From assembly GCF_031202265.1 (NCBI RefSeq), contig NZ_CP100605.1, positions 310,001 through 374,000 on the forward strand: a DNA stretch of 64,000 nucleotides, written 5' to 3'. The position numbers and the translations under genes were made by a program. The notes under the pieces are model-generated. The model worked only from the letters and a program-made list of their open reading frames with translations. It was not told the origin of the DNA and ran no database searches. Shown here piece by piece: positions 9,784 to 19,773 of the stretch (the first letter of the stretch is position 1; each line of letters opens with the position of its first letter). This stretch comes from Bradyrhizobium sp. Ash2021. GTDB lineage: Bacteria > Pseudomonadota > Alphaproteobacteria > Rhizobiales > Xanthobacteraceae.

Positions 9784-11802
9784 CCCAACTTGCGCAGTTG
9801 GGGCGAGATTTGGCTATTTTTCAGGATTTTGCATCGCGTGACCTGAATCGGATCAATCGGTTAGACGGTGCGAAGCGGGGATTTCGGCGTGTAGTGCCAA
9901 CCTTGGGTATTTTCTGGGAGCGGCGAGTCGGATTGATTTGGGCGCATGTACCTGCGCCACACCACGATACGCAAAGACGGCAAGGTTCATCGCTATTGGC
10001 GAGTTGTGCGCAGCGTGCGTGTTGGTCGTCGGGTCATTCAGCAAACGGTGGCGCAACTCGGCGAACTCAATGAGCAGGGTCGCGTGCAGGCACGGGCGCT
10101 GGCGCACCGACTGATCGGCACTCCCGAGCAAGCGCAACTGTTCGATGATGGCAGCGAGCAATTGACGGTGCCGGTGCGGTTGAAGGGCATCCGCATCGAG
10201 CGCCCGCGTCAGTTTGGCGATGTGTATCTGGCGCTCGCGTTGTGGCGCGGAACCGGGCTTGAGGCTCTGTGCGAGCGGCTGCTTCCGATCGGCAAGGAGC
10301 GCATCGCGTGGTCGAAGATGGCGACCGTACTGGTCGCCGCGCGGTTTTGCGAGCCATCGAGCGAGTTGCACATTGCGGAAGACTGGTATCGGCGCACGGC
10401 GCTTTCAGATCTGCTGCAGCTCGGTGGCGAGGAGGTCAACAAGGATCGGCTCTATCGCGGGCTCGATCATCTGCTCGGCTACAAGACCGAGCTCGAAGCG
10501 CATCTGTCGCAGCGCTGCGGAGAGCTGTTTGCGATCCAGAACGAGGTGCTACTCTACGACGTGACGAGCACGTATTTTGAGGGCCAGGCCGCGGCCAATC
10601 CGCAGGCGCAACGCGGCTATTCCCGTGATCATCGCCCGGACTGCAAGCAGGTGTGCATCGCGCTGGTCGTGACCTTTGACGGCTTTCCCCTGGGCTACGA
10701 AGTATTCGCCGGCAATACCCACGACTCGCGAACCTTGCAGACGATCGTAGCCACCATGGAGGCCCGGCATGGCATGCTGGGGCGGGTCTGGATCACTGAT
10801 CGTGGCATGGCCAGCGCCGACAATCTGGCGTGGCTGCGCCAGACCGACCGGCGCTACATCATCGGTGCGCCGAAGTCGGAACTGAAGAAGTTCGCCCTCG
10901 AACTCGCTCGCTCGGATGGCTGGCGCATGGTCCACGAAGGCGTCGAGGTCAAGCTGACACGCCACTCCGAGACCGGGGAGACCGCGATCCTGTGCCCCTC
11001 GGCCGATCGGCGCAGCAAAGAGCGCGCCATGCACGACAAGTTCAGCCGGCGGATCGAAGAAGCGCTCGGGCGCATGGCCGCGCGGCTGGCTCGTTCGAAG
11101 AAACGTGTCGATCCGACGACGGTGAACCGGCAGATCGGCCGCATCCTGCAGCAAAACCAGCGATCCGCCGCCCGCTTCGCGATCACGCTGGAGCCGGATG
11201 GCTGCCCCGCGGGTTTCCGCCTTGGCGTCGCTTACAACGACTCATTCGACGACTGGGCCGCCCTTTCAGAGGGCGCCTATCTGTTGCGTTCGAACATCTG
11301 CGATTGGAGCGATCAGCAGCTCTGGAAGGCCTATATCCAGCTCACGCAGGCCGAAGCCGCTTTTCGTATCCAGAAGGACCAACTCAACCTCCGTCCAATC
11401 TGGCACCAGCGCGAAGATCGCGTGCAGGCTCATATCCTCGTCTGCTTTCTTGCCTTCGTGCTGTGGAAGAGCCTGGAGATGTGGCAGAGCCGCGCAGGTC
11501 TCGGTAATTCGCCGCGCATCATCCTGGAAGAACTCAAACGCATTCAGTCCCAGGACGTCGTTCTGCCGACCGCAGCGCATGGCCAGATTTGCCTGCGCTG
11601 CGTGACCCAGCCGGACCCGGCACAGGCCGCTCTCCTCAATCGTCTCGGAATCGTCCTGCCAAAGCGAATGCGCCTCGCCGAGCCATACTTGCCTGCTCTC
11701 GAACACAGCGCCTGATCCTCACCCGCCACAAAATGTAGTGCCAACTTTTTGGCTAAGACATTGATCTGCCTATGGTGGGGGCGCGATTCTGCGCAAGTTG
11801 GG
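9784..11802 (+). mobile_element. IS1634-family insertion sequence, complete
   Basis: It is bounded by 13-bp inverted repeats CCCAACTTGCGCA (9784-9796) and TGCGCAAGTTGGG (11790-11802), with a direct duplication CTAA on each side (9780-9783 and 11803-11806). The left end itself forms a hairpin, since CCCAAC is followed by GTTGGG after TTGCGCA. It carries one intact transposase. Removing the element and one CTAA restores the reading frame of the host remnant (RYL-IRD), which confirms the boundaries. Confidence 0.88.
9946..11715 (+). CDS. IS1634-family transposase
   Basis: A 589-residue DDE transposase related to IS4. The N-terminus [20 protein letters not shown] is typical of the family, the first catalytic Asp lies in [12 protein letters not shown] near residue 205, the second in WITDRGMAS near 285, and the Glu in the [20 protein letters not shown] segment near 475. 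The frame is intact and full length, so the element may be mobile. Confidence 0.9.
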   Translation: MYLRHTTIRKDGKVHRYWRVVRSVRVGRRVIQQTVAQLGELNEQGRVQARALAHRLIGTPEQAQLFDDGSEQLTVPVRLKGIRIERPRQFGDVYLALALWRGTGLEALCERLLPIGKERIAWSKMATVLVAARFCEPSSELHIAEDWYRRTALSDLLQLGGEEVNKDRLYRGLDHLLGYKTELEAHLSQRCGELFAIQNEVLLYDVTSTYFEGQAAANPQAQRGYSRDHRPDCKQVCIALVVTFDGFPLGYEVFAGNTHDSRTLQTIVATMEARHGMLGRVWITDRGMASADNLAWLRQTDRRYIIGAPKSELKKFALELARSDGWRMVHEGVEVKLTRHSETGETAILCPSADRRSKERAMHDKFSRRIEEALGRMAARLARSKKRVDPTTVNRQIGRILQQNQRSAARFAITLEPDGCPAGFRLGVAYNDSFDDWAALSEGAYLLRSNICDWSDQQLWKAYIQLTQAEAAFRIQKDQLNLRPIWHQREDRVQAHILVCFLAFVLWKSLEMWQSRAGLGNSPRIILEELKRIQSQDVVLPTAAHGQICLRCVTQPDPAQAALLNRLGIVLPKRMRLAEPYLPALEHSA

Positions 11803-11867
11803 CTAATCCGCGATCTGGATGGGGCCTAGACCCGGAAGAGATTGTTGTTTTAGCTAACCACGGAGTG

Positions 11868-12011
11868 ATGAAACTGCGCTCTGCGGTCGCGAGAGCGATG
11901 GCGTTGCTGCCGGAAGATCGCGATGCGGCGATAATAGTCCGAAAAGGCGAACTGTCGCAGTCGATCCTCGGTTTCGAGCAGATCAAGCAGCTTGCGGTGC
12001 GGTGGGAGTAG
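11868..12011 (+). CDS. small hypothetical protein
   Basis: A 47-codon frame from ATG, reading MKLRSAVARAMALLPEDRDA and then a helix ending in QIKQLAVRWE. It is more protein-like than the opposite strand. The function is unknown. It lies just right of the IS1634 element and may be what is left of a longer gene. Confidence 0.35.
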   Translation: MKLRSAVARAMALLPEDRDAAIIVRKGELSQSILGFEQIKQLAVRWE

Positions 12012-12352
12012 GCGGACGCCGGGTGTTCGCTGCGATAGCCGTAGGACTTGCCGATAATTCTCGCGACCCTCTCGCGAGCATCGCCTTTTCCCCGTTCCGG
12101 AAAATTTCCGGAACGGGGCGGCTCGTCCCCGTGCTTCAAGCCCGCGCGCTGCCGCTCCTTCGCCTCGGCCTTCATCTTGGGCGTCAGCGCCCGCATGATG
12201 GCGACCGCCTCGGAGGGCGTGCGAACTGTTTCGACGGCGCGGCGAGCGCGTACAGGACGGCGGGCGTCAAATCCGAAACGAGTTCGGATTTGGAACCAAA
12301 CGTCTGATAGACCTGCATGAACTTTTGGGCTGCTGGTGTAGGGCGTCGTCAT
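12012..12352 (-). pseudogene. ParB/replication-type hypothetical, 3' truncated
   Basis: The frame begins MTTPYTSSPKVHAG at 12352, and the recognisable part is EAVAIMRALTPKMKAEAKER followed by a basic linker and GDARERVARIIGKS, a pattern seen in plasmid ParB-like DNA-binding proteins. After about 12030 the frame loses coding character because the plus-strand small ORF occupies this DNA, so the 3' part seems lost. The ATG overlaps the stop of the upstream gene (ATGA). Confidence 0.35.
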
Positions 12353-12678
12353 GTCACCGCTCCCGGCTTCGCCGTCTTGAAGCGCCAGCCGTCATCGACT
12401 TGTTCGATGAGGCCGCGCTCCTGCAGCCACGGGATGACGGGTTCGCCGTGCGGACAGCCGGTCGCGTGCGCTAGTCGGTTCATCGCTGCCAGCGTGTCAG
12501 CTTCGGAAAGGGCGGCCTTGCCGTACTCTCGCGAGATTTCCGCAGCCCTATCGAACACCGCCTCGAATTCGCGCTCGGGGAGATGGCCGATCAGGGTTTC
12601 GATGGACGACAGATCGAAGTCGGGATCAGCCATCTGCACGGCGTAGGCCTCGATTTCTGTTGGGTTCAACTTGGTCAT
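12349..12678 (-). CDS. hypothetical protein of an integrated element
   Basis: A 109-residue acidic protein, MTKLNPTEIEAYAVQMADPD, with a C-terminal segment GLIEQVDDGWRFKTAKPG that resembles the end of a small winged-helix domain. It overlaps both neighbours by ATGA junctions, so the row 12881-12675, 12678-12349, 12352-12012 behaves as one translationally coupled unit. The function is unknown. Confidence 0.5.
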   Translation of the reverse strand: MTKLNPTEIEAYAVQMADPDFDLSSIETLIGHLPEREFEAVFDRAAEISREYGKAALSEADTLAAMNRLAHATGCPHGEPVIPWLQERGLIEQVDDGWRFKTAKPGAVT

Positions 12679-12881
12679 TGTGCCTTCTCCTGTGGTGATG
12701 ATGCTTGGCCGCCATCGACGATCTCATCAACGAGTGCGCACAAACGTTTACGCCAGCGATAGGCGATTTCATGGCCGGGATCAGCGTCGGGCAAAACGGA
12801 TGGCCCCGCGTTGATCCGTTTTCCGCGACCCGGTGCCCCCCTTCTTGCGACGGCGTCACCTTGCGCGGCGCTGGGCGCGGT
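12675..12881 (-). CDS. small ORF upstream-coupled, start unclear
   Basis: The open frame ends DPGHEIAYRWRKRLCALVDE followed by about 15 residues, with its TGA overlapping the ATG of the next gene. No ATG lies between the preceding stop and the conserved-looking end, so a GTG or TTG start, or a 5' truncation, must be assumed. The sequence suggests a short helical DNA-binding-like protein; the function is unknown. Confidence 0.3.
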   Translation of the reverse strand, partial: TAPSAAQGDAVARRGAPGRGKRINAGPSVLPDADPGHEIAYRWRKRLCALVDEIVDGGQASSPQEKAQ

Positions 12882-12904
12882 TTATTGCTCGATCAGCCAT
12901 CTTC

Positions 12905-13279
12905 TCATCCTCCTGTTTGGCGCTGGCTTGGTGTTGACTGCCGCCTTGCGCTTGGTCGTTGCCAGTTCTCGGGGAAATGATCAGGCGTGTACCGGCAGCG
13001 CTCGGCGACCATGGCGGCGGCACGCATGGGCACGCCGCTGGTGACGGGCCAAACCTCGCCGAAGAGATCGGGATCGCCGAGAAGTGGCCGAGTTCGGCGG
13101 ACCAAACCACTCTCTCGGCAGTCTCGCTTGTGGGGGTGGCCTGTCGTGGCGGCACCGCCCTCGATAGAGGGCGCGGTGTTTGCGGGTAGATCGACGCCAG
13201 CACCGCCTTTCATTCGCGACGGCGGACTATCCGCCGTTTTGTCGTGCACCGATTTTAGTGTCACGGCGACGGTTGCCAT
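12905..13279 (-). CDS. hypothetical protein of an integrated element
   Basis: A 124-residue frame starting MATVAVTLKSVHDKTADSPP, overlapping the 3' part of the longer upstream gene by 53 bases in another frame. The second half, FGEVWPVTSGVPMRAAAMVA, has normal protein composition. The function was not recognised. The long overlap makes the start uncertain. Confidence 0.35.
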   Translation of the reverse strand: MATVAVTLKSVHDKTADSPPSRMKGGAGVDLPANTAPSIEGGAATTGHPHKRDCRESGLVRRTRPLLGDPDLFGEVWPVTSGVPMRAAAMVAERCRYTPDHFPENWQRPSARRQSTPSQRQTGG

Positions 13280-14009
13280 CGCGTTGTGTTTGCTGGCGTT
13301 TCAAGGTCGGCGCGATGGTGCCGGACCGGTCGATTTTAGTCTCACCGATTTTAGTCTCACGCTCGCCGATTTTCGTCTCACGCGGTGGCCGTTCCCGGTG
13401 CCGGAACCACGTGGCCCTGCTGATGCCCTCGGCATTCCACGGTGCGCCCAGCGACGGCCTGCCACGCTTGCCGGTGGCCTTCTTCCTCCGCTTCCGTCGC
13501 GACGGTGCGGCCTTGGGCGCGGGCTCGCCGGTCGCAGCCCGAGCCATGCGTTCCTTTTCCCGTTTCCATTTTTTGTTCGCCGCGTAGAGCTGCGCCTTGA
13601 TGGCCATGCGCTCGAGCTTCGGGCAATCGCCCGCGCCGATGCAGGTGATCTCCAGAAGCTCGCGGGTCTTGAGGTCGCGCCCGATGCGGCGCGCAAGATC
13701 GTCGGCGTTGCGCCGAGTGCCGCCGCCGATGTCTTGGAGCGTGTTGTCCAAGCTGTCGTCGTCACCGATCTCAGGAAGCAGATTGATGGCGTACCGGCGC
13801 ATCATGTGCGGCGAAAAGCCGTTAAGCGCTTGCTGGTTGAGCAATTCGAAGATGACATCGCGGCCCCAGTCGTCGTCAGGCAGCGTGGTACCGAAGGTGT
13901 GACCGATGAATTTGCCGAGTTGCCGGAGCGTGGCTTTGCCGACATCGAACGACAACGGGCTCCTGTCGGTGCAGGCTTGTGGCTTGCCAAAAGATGTCTG
14001 GCGGTGCAT
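13227..14009 (-). CDS. hypothetical basic protein of an integrated element
   Basis: A 260-residue protein. The first 150 residues are globular (FIGHTFGTTLPDDDWGRDVI, then LLEITCIGAGDCPKLERMAI), and the last 110 are highly basic and repetitive, with RRKRRKKATGKRGRPS and several repeats of ETKIG near residues 220-232. A bipartite DNA-associated protein of a plasmid or phage-like element is plausible. A terminator hairpin lies about 100 bp upstream and isolates it from the next gene. Confidence 0.5.
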   Translation of the reverse strand: MHRQTSFGKPQACTDRSPLSFDVGKATLRQLGKFIGHTFGTTLPDDDWGRDVIFELLNQQALNGFSPHMMRRYAINLLPEIGDDDSLDNTLQDIGGGTRRNADDLARRIGRDLKTRELLEITCIGAGDCPKLERMAIKAQLYAANKKWKREKERMARAATGEPAPKAAPSRRKRRKKATGKRGRPSLGAPWNAEGISRATWFRHRERPPRETKIGERETKIGETKIDRSGTIAPTLKRQQTQRDGNRRRDTKIGARQNGG

Positions 14010-14110
14010 TTAGAAGGTCTCCTTCTGGACGCTTTGGTCGGTGGCCGGGGAGGTTTGAGTTTCGTCGGTCGATCCGTAGAGGCGGGCTGATCGGTCGAAG
14101 CACACAAAGA

Positions 14111-14140
14111 AAGCCGCAGTCCTGCCGGGGACTGCGGCTT
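14111..14140. terminator. intrinsic terminator, probably bidirectional
   Basis: AAGCCGCAGTCC, a 6-base loop, then GGACTGCGGCTT: a perfect 12-bp stem. TGCTCTTTT follows on the plus strand and a short pyrimidine run TTTCTTTG on the minus strand. It lies between two minus-strand genes and would stop transcription coming from the 14542-15465 gene. Confidence 0.75.
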
Positions 14141-14541
14141 TGCTCTTTTACGGTGGGCGCGCAGCAGCGCAGCTCCGCCAGGGCGAGACGGCGCGGCACG
14201 ATGCTGCCTTGTATTTTTTCAGGTGTGGCTTAGGGTTTGGAAAGGTGCGGGCGCGCATTTGGGCCACCGTGAATGGCGTAAATGATCTGGGCCCGCTCAC
14301 CAGAGGCGGTTGGTGTCGAGCAACACCGCCGCCTCGCGCATTTCAACTCAGCCCTCATCGAATGTCCACCCCTCGACGACGTTGCGACCGCTTGCGCGAA
14401 TGCGCGGGTCTCGAATGGACCAGGGCGCGTCGTCGGCAATGCCGATCTAATATTGACCATCGTCGCGCTGGACGACGTCAAGATCAGCGACGGTCGGCGG
14501 CGACACGGTCTCGCAGAGGCGGTGGTTGGTCCTCGGCGTCG
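14141..14541 (-). other. short ORF debris of the integrated element
   Basis: No long gene. On the minus strand a short frame begins MTTPRTNHRLCETV with its ATG overlapping the stop of the 14542 gene, and a second piece reads APWSIRDPRIRASGRNVVEG and then WTFDEG before a stop. They look like small phage- or plasmid-type genes, possibly frameshifted. Confidence 0.25.
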
Positions 14542-15465
14542 TCATATCTTCGATTTCTGTCCGTCGAGCGGGTTACGCTCTTTTCGGACGCGATAACCCC
14601 GTTTCTCTAAGCAATCAGGCCCACAAACCTTTCGGTTTGTTGCGAAGGTGCTGAACGAGTTGCCGCACTCAATGCAAATCTTGGAAATCATGCGGTCGCG
14701 ACTTAGCGTGACTTCGATATCCTTCCCCTGATGCTTCCGAAATCGGTCAACTTGCTCAACGTATGATCGTCGGGAGTTGTACAGCGGATCGTCGTCCTCA
14801 TCGGCCTCGGCGGCCTCCGGCCAATCGAACAGGTCCATGTCCGGTGCGGCGTCAGCAAGCTCCGCGCTCATCGGGGCGAGCAGCCGTTCGGCCTGCTCGA
14901 CGAAGTGTTGTTGCATCTGCTCAATTTCATCACGCGCCTGTTCGATCGCCGCCGTATACGCATCATACGCCCGAGCAACCGCTTCGCGGTAAACGGCGTG
15001 CGCCGGTTCATGCACCCGTTCAAAGGCACGGTTGATCGCCTTGCGCTGTGCGTCGAGGGCCGCCATCTCATCGGCGTGCCACTGCTGCACCTCGGACGTC
15101 ACGCGACGTAGTTCGTCCTCGACCTCGCGGACTGCATCTTGAACGTTGTCGTCAAGATCGGCATCGATATAGCGTTCGATCTCGGCCACCAGAATATCGT
15201 GCAGCACGCCGGGATGCAGCGCCTCCAATGCGTCCAGCTCGGTCGCGCCAGCGCCGAAACGAGCCTCAAAATTTGGTGCCCTGAGGTCGGAGGCTTTGAT
15301 TGGCGTCCGAGGTAATCTGTATTCTATGCACTGCTCTGGCGTGAGGGCCAAAGGTTTGAGCTGGATATCCACAAGCCTCGCGATCGAAAATATTCCTATT
15401 TTCATCCGACCCAAATCAGGTCTAGAAACACCGCCGTCTCTTCCCTCAAGAGGGGCGTTGGCCAT
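14542..15465 (-). pseudogene. C-terminal part of a TOPRIM-like plasmid protein
   Basis: From ATG 15465 the frame gives about 307 residues. The segment LTPEQCIEYRLPRTPIKASD then FEARFGAGATELDALEALHP resembles what follows the DHDPSG core in TOPRIM-type proteins of plasmids and integrated elements. Here that core is missing, so the 5' half seems deleted. A long coiled coil follows (about residues 95-190) and then a C-terminal CIECGNSF...CGPDC zinc-finger-like module. The upstream extension of the frame to 15684 is not protein-like. The function is inferred only from pattern memory. Confidence 0.4.
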
Positions 15466-15694
15466 CGTCACGAACGTTGGGAAGGGATGCGATGGACGCG
15501 GCAGCGTCGGGTGCGCAGGCATGATCGCAGAGCGGTTCTTTGAACCGTGAGCGATCAGGGCGCGCCAGACGACGGCGCTGATGCGGACGGCAAAGCCGTG
15601 TGGTCCTGGCGTCCAGCATTTTTTTCGTTCGCGAACAACGGACAAAACGCAATAAAGCCAAAGGCTTCCGTGATATCGACTCACATAGAAGAAA

Positions 15695-15715
15695 GCCCGC
15701 CCGAATGAGGCGGGC
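15695..15715 (-). terminator. intrinsic terminator for the oxlT-like gene
   Basis: Read on the minus strand, GCCCGCC, loop TCATTCG, GGCGGGC and then TTTCTTC. It lies 170 bp beyond the stop of the antiporter gene and would end its transcript. Confidence 0.65.
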
Positions 15716-15884
15716 CCCGATAGGCCCTAGACCGTTCACCCCCGAAAGCAGACGTCGAACGTTGACCTGCGCTCGATGGTTGCAGCCCATTAAAATTGAG
15801 CAACGGCTACCGCACCTCGGCGATGGTAGCCGGAAAGGCCGTGCAGCTTTGCAATGGGTGCCGCCGCACGGTTTGAGCCGATGA

Positions 15885-17540
15885 TCAGAAGATCTTAGCC
15901 GCGCTCTGCAGCGTGATCCAGACGCCCCATGCCAGCGGGATGCCGACAAAAGCCCAGAACAGTGCGGCCTTCGCGTCGAGTCCGCCAAGCCCGATTTCAA
16001 ACGAGCCGGAGGGGCCCGACACGCTCGCGCTTGCGGCGGCCGCCTGCATTTTCGCGACTTCCGTCTCGCGCATGTGCCACTTCGGGTTGACCGGCTTGAT
16101 CAGGTAATTGCAGATCAAACCTGCGATCAACATCGCGCACAGAATATACATCGTGGTGTTGTAGAGCTGGTCGGGCTTGACGCCGGCCGCCAGCTGGAAT
16201 TCGCGGATATAGTTCACCACGACCGGGCCGATAATGCCCGCCGTCGACCATGCGGTCAGCAGACGGCCGTGGATTGCACCGACGAACTGGGTACCGAACA
16301 TGTCGGCAAGATACGCCGGAACGGTCGCAAATCCACCGCCATACATCGACAGGATGATGCCGAGGCCGAGGACGAACAGCAGCTTCGAACCCATCGCCGC
16401 GAACGTCGGCACGAGCGCATAGAGAACAATACCCAGGATGAAGAAAGTGTAATAGGTGTTCTTGCGGCCGATCTTGTCGGACAAGGACGCCCAGAAGAAG
16501 CGGCCGCCGATGTTAAACAGCGACAGCAGACCGGTGAAGCCGGCCGCGATACCTGCGATCGTCGTTTTCTGGGCGGCGGTCAGTTGATCGAAACCGACAT
16601 CCGGCAATCCGATCAGTTTGCCTGCGAAGATTTCCTGAAGCATCGGCGAAGCCATGCCGATCACGCCAATACCCGCCGAAACGTTCAGGCAGAGCACCCA
16701 CCAGATCAGCCAGAACTGGGGAGTCTTGTGCGCGTCCTTGAGGTGCACGTTATACTGCGAGATCATCGTGTTGGTCTTGGCCGGCGGCGTCCATCCTTCC
16801 GGACACCAACCCGATGGCGGCAAACGATAGCGAAAGGCTCCGATTAACATGAACACGAAATAGATGACGCCCATCGCAACGAAGGTCTCCCAGATGCCGA
16901 CCGAGGTCGGCGTCTTGAAATAGTTCGTCAGAAGGTTCGCCAGCGGAGCTCCGATCATGGCGCCGCCGCCGAAGCCCATGATGGCCATGCCGGTCGCCAT
17001 GCCGCGGCGATCGGGAAACCATTTCACCAGCGTCGACACCGGCGAGATGTACCCGATGCCGAGACCGATGCCGCCGATGACGCCCGAGCCCAGCCACAAC
17101 AGCCAAAGCTGGTGCGCGTAGACGCCGATCGCCCCAAGGAAGAGGCCGCCGCACCAGCACAAGGCGGAGACGAACCCGGCCTTGCGCGGTCCAACCCGCT
17201 CCAGCCAGCCGCCCCACACCGCTGCGGCGATGCCGAGTAGTACGAAGAACAGCGTGTACATCCAGCCGAGGCTCGCAACCCTCCAATCACAGGTCGTCGT
17301 GAACAATTCCTGTACGAGCGACATGTCGGGACAGGCCTTCGGTGCCGTCAGTCCAAGCGCTCGCGACAGCGGCAGCCAGAACACGCTGAAGCCGTAAGCC
17401 ATGCCGATGCAGAGATGAACACACAGCGCCGCCGGCGGGACCAGCCAGCGATTGAAGCCCGCTCTCGCAATCGTGCGTTCCTTGTCGAGAATGCCACCTC
17501 CGGCGCGAGGTAAGGCTCCAACACTACTGATCGTCGTCAT
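15885..17540 (-). CDS. OxlT-type MFS oxalate/formate antiporter
   Basis: A 551-residue inner-membrane protein with about 12 transmembrane segments. Family features are the N-terminal helix CVHLCIGMAYGFSVFWLPL, the MFS loop motif GWLERVGPRKAG near residue 115, and GIGLGIGYISPVSTLVKWFP near 158, a hallmark of the oxalate/formate antiporter group. A second MFS loop, SLSDKIGRKNT, is near residue 355. The protein is longer than Oxalobacter OxlT (about 420 residues) because of loop and C-terminal insertions, as in other proteobacterial homologues. No formyl-CoA transferase or oxalyl-CoA decarboxylase gene is nearby, so the substrate is inferred from family only. Confidence 0.8.
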   Translation of the reverse strand: MTTISSVGALPRAGGGILDKERTIARAGFNRWLVPPAALCVHLCIGMAYGFSVFWLPLSRALGLTAPKACPDMSLVQELFTTTCDWRVASLGWMYTLFFVLLGIAAAVWGGWLERVGPRKAGFVSALCWCGGLFLGAIGVYAHQLWLLWLGSGVIGGIGLGIGYISPVSTLVKWFPDRRGMATGMAIMGFGGGAMIGAPLANLLTNYFKTPTSVGIWETFVAMGVIYFVFMLIGAFRYRLPPSGWCPEGWTPPAKTNTMISQYNVHLKDAHKTPQFWLIWWVLCLNVSAGIGVIGMASPMLQEIFAGKLIGLPDVGFDQLTAAQKTTIAGIAAGFTGLLSLFNIGGRFFWASLSDKIGRKNTYYTFFILGIVLYALVPTFAAMGSKLLFVLGLGIILSMYGGGFATVPAYLADMFGTQFVGAIHGRLLTAWSTAGIIGPVVVNYIREFQLAAGVKPDQLYNTTMYILCAMLIAGLICNYLIKPVNPKWHMRETEVAKMQAAAASASVSGPSGSFEIGLGGLDAKAALFWAFVGIPLAWGVWITLQSAAKIF

Positions 17541-18138
17541 CGAGATTGTTCCACTGTAGATTCCAAGTACCGGGCAGGTCTGCCGCCCACGATCCCCGCA
17601 TTCAATTCATCGCGACGCGAGCTTGATTGCAGCCAGGCACCTTCTCGAGATGCGCAGAATCGCTAAGCGCATTCGACAGACCCGCAACGGATGTGCCCGT
17701 ATGTGTGCAGGCTGCGGACGCCTGGTCCTGCGAGTTCGCAGCGGGCGCCGCGAGGCACGACAGAACTCCGCAATTGCTTGCGGAGAAATCGATCGGTACT
17801 AAAATTCAATGTGTGTCGATACGATGGCGAATTGCTTTGGGGTCGGGAGGAATGACGCTCCTCTTTCTGATGTCATCGCCCCGAGCGGCGCTGGCTGCAG
17901 GATTCCGTCTGCTTTATCCGGAGCCGTTCAAGTCGCAATTGGACACGGTTGGAAGGTTGATGAGAAATCAATGCCGCCGGCGAATGCAAGCAGGGTTGGC
18001 TCGTTCGACGATCATGACCGGTCACATGCTCGCCGCCGAACTGATCGCGCGGTTCAAGATGGAATATGTCAAAGCTGTCGATTTGCCTCTGAGAGGCGAA
18101 GCATCGGACGGGCTGCAGCTCGCCCGATGCTCCGATAC
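17541..18138. other. intergenic region upstream of oxlT
   Basis: About 600 bp between the antiporter start and the 3' end of the solute-binding-protein gene. It must hold the oxlT promoter, but no box could be assigned with confidence. Open frames here lack coding character. Confidence 0.35.
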
Positions 18139-19773
18139 TCATTCAAGCTCGAGAGACCGATACCGGCCGTTTTCGTCAATCGCCGTTCCCCAGATCTTGT
18201 GCGACGCCTGGTGTTCGGCACGGCTGAAATTGAGGGAAGTGCCGAGACCCAGATCGAGATTGTGCATATTCTCAAGAACGTCGATCAGGCGTTCAGTATC
18301 GAGCTGCGGACCCGTCCGTTTGAGTGCCTGGATCAGGACGTTGGCGGCAATATACCCTTCGAGCGACACATAATCCGGCGCCTCGCCGGGAAAATACTTG
18401 GCGAGCGCATTTTTGTATTCGAGGACAGCGCTAGAATAGCCGCCAACCGCAGGTACCACCTGCGTGACGATGACGCCATTAGCGAAGCGCGGCCCAAGCA
18501 GCATCAGTTCATCGGCAAGTGCGGTGCTGCCAACGAACGAGACGTTGGTGTAAATCATTGCAGGAAAAAGGTATCGCGTCTTCTCGATGAACTTGGCGGC
18601 GGCCCGGTACGTTCCAACCATGACCACGGCTTTGATCGCGCCCTTCTGCGCCTTTAACTGATTGACCGCCTCGTCGACGTCCACCGTATTCCGCTTGTAG
18701 TTGAGCCGAAGAATGGAGGCGTCGTTCAGGCCGAGCGAACGAAACGCCTTTGAGACGCCCGTAAATCCGGCATCACCATAGGAATCCTGCTGAGCGAATA
18801 CGGCGATTTGCCGGGGCTGCAGGCGGCGCAGCTTTATCAAATAGCGGACGGCCGCGTCAGTCTCCTCCGCATAGCCCGCGCGATAGTTGAACACATAGCG
18901 ATCGGGAGGATCGTTGCGCAGAACATTCGCACCCGTGAACGCGCCGAAGAACAATGCCCGCCGCTCGAGCGTGTAGGGTACCGCGACGGCCGCGGTTGGC
19001 GTTCCTACATTTCCTATGAAGCCGAAGACCTGATCCTTCTCGTAGAGCTGCTTCATGGCGTCCACAGTCCGCGTCGGCTCATAACCGTCGTCCGCCGAGA
19101 TCAGCCGGAGCGCCCGGCCCTCCACGCCGCCGGCGTCGTTGGCTTGATTGAAAGCGGTATCAATCCCGAGTTTCATTTGCCGCCCGAGCTCCTTCGCCGG
19201 ACCGGAAAACGGTGCCACCATCCCGAACCGGATTTCGGTCGCGGTCACGCCGCGCGCGGTGGAGGCGAGAGCCGCTCGCGGCAGGGAGGCGGCGGGCGCC
19301 GTCGCGGCAGCGGCTGGCGCGGGCCCGATCACGCCGATCAGTGATGCCGACTTCCCGGCAAGCGACTGTTCGAGATCGGCAAGCTGGCGCTCCGCCGTTC
19401 TGCAATTGGTCCGGCCTGCCGTCAGAGCATTACGGCCATCTGCGACACTACGATCGAACAGCCGCGAAAGATCGTCGCGCTCGGCCTCGTTGGACGCGTT
19501 CGCCTTGATCACCGCCTGGAACTTGTCGACGATGAACTGGATCCGGGGGCGCGCGACGTCCGGGCACGCCAGCGCCGAACCAACGATCGGTCCGATGCGG
19601 CCCGCCAGGTCGCGCACGAGATTCAAATTGTCGGCAGGCGCGGCGCACGCCGCGGCCGTGAACAGAGCGCCAAGTGCCGCCGCTACCCAAACTAGTCGCG
19701 AGCTCCGCACAATACCGACGTTGGACCCGATATCGGGCATCGTTGCTGTGTCCGCATGTGCCATTTCAATCAT
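18139..19773 (-). CDS. branched-chain-type ABC solute-binding protein with extra N-terminal domain
   Basis: About 544 residues. A hydrophobic export signal VWVAAALGALFTAAACA lies near residue 30. Residues about 40-140 form a Cys-containing helical domain (two Cys in ACPDV and NCRT) not found in LivJ-type proteins. The periplasmic binding domain starts at EIRFGMVAPFSGPAKELGRQ near residue 175, followed by AFNQANDAGGVEGR, and continues to the end. The ATG at 19773 is chosen because it overlaps the stop of the upstream gene (ATGA). No permease or ATPase genes adjoin, so it may serve a sensor or an unlinked transporter. Confidence 0.75.
   Translation of the reverse strand: MIEMAHADTATMPDIGSNVGIVRSSRLVWVAAALGALFTAAACAAPADNLNLVRDLAGRIGPIVGSALACPDVARPRIQFIVDKFQAVIKANASNEAERDDLSRLFDRSVADGRNALTAGRTNCRTAERQLADLEQSLAGKSASLIGVIGPAPAAAATAPAASLPRAALASTARGVTATEIRFGMVAPFSGPAKELGRQMKLGIDTAFNQANDAGGVEGRALRLISADDGYEPTRTVDAMKQLYEKDQVFGFIGNVGTPTAAVAVPYTLERRALFFGAFTGANVLRNDPPDRYVFNYRAGYAEETDAAVRYLIKLRRLQPRQIAVFAQQDSYGDAGFTGVSKAFRSLGLNDASILRLNYKRNTVDVDEAVNQLKAQKGAIKAVVMVGTYRAAAKFIEKTRYLFPAMIYTNVSFVGSTALADELMLLGPRFANGVIVTQVVPAVGGYSSAVLEYKNALAKYFPGEAPDYVSLEGYIAANVLIQALKRTGPQLDTERLIDVLENMHNLDLGLGTSLNFSRAEHQASHKIWGTAIDENGRYRSLELE

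Noticed and set aside
11753..12030. 3' half of the minus-strand frame 11753-12352
   Set aside because: It lacks coding character there, enters the IS1634 end, and a better plus-strand frame occupies the same DNA.
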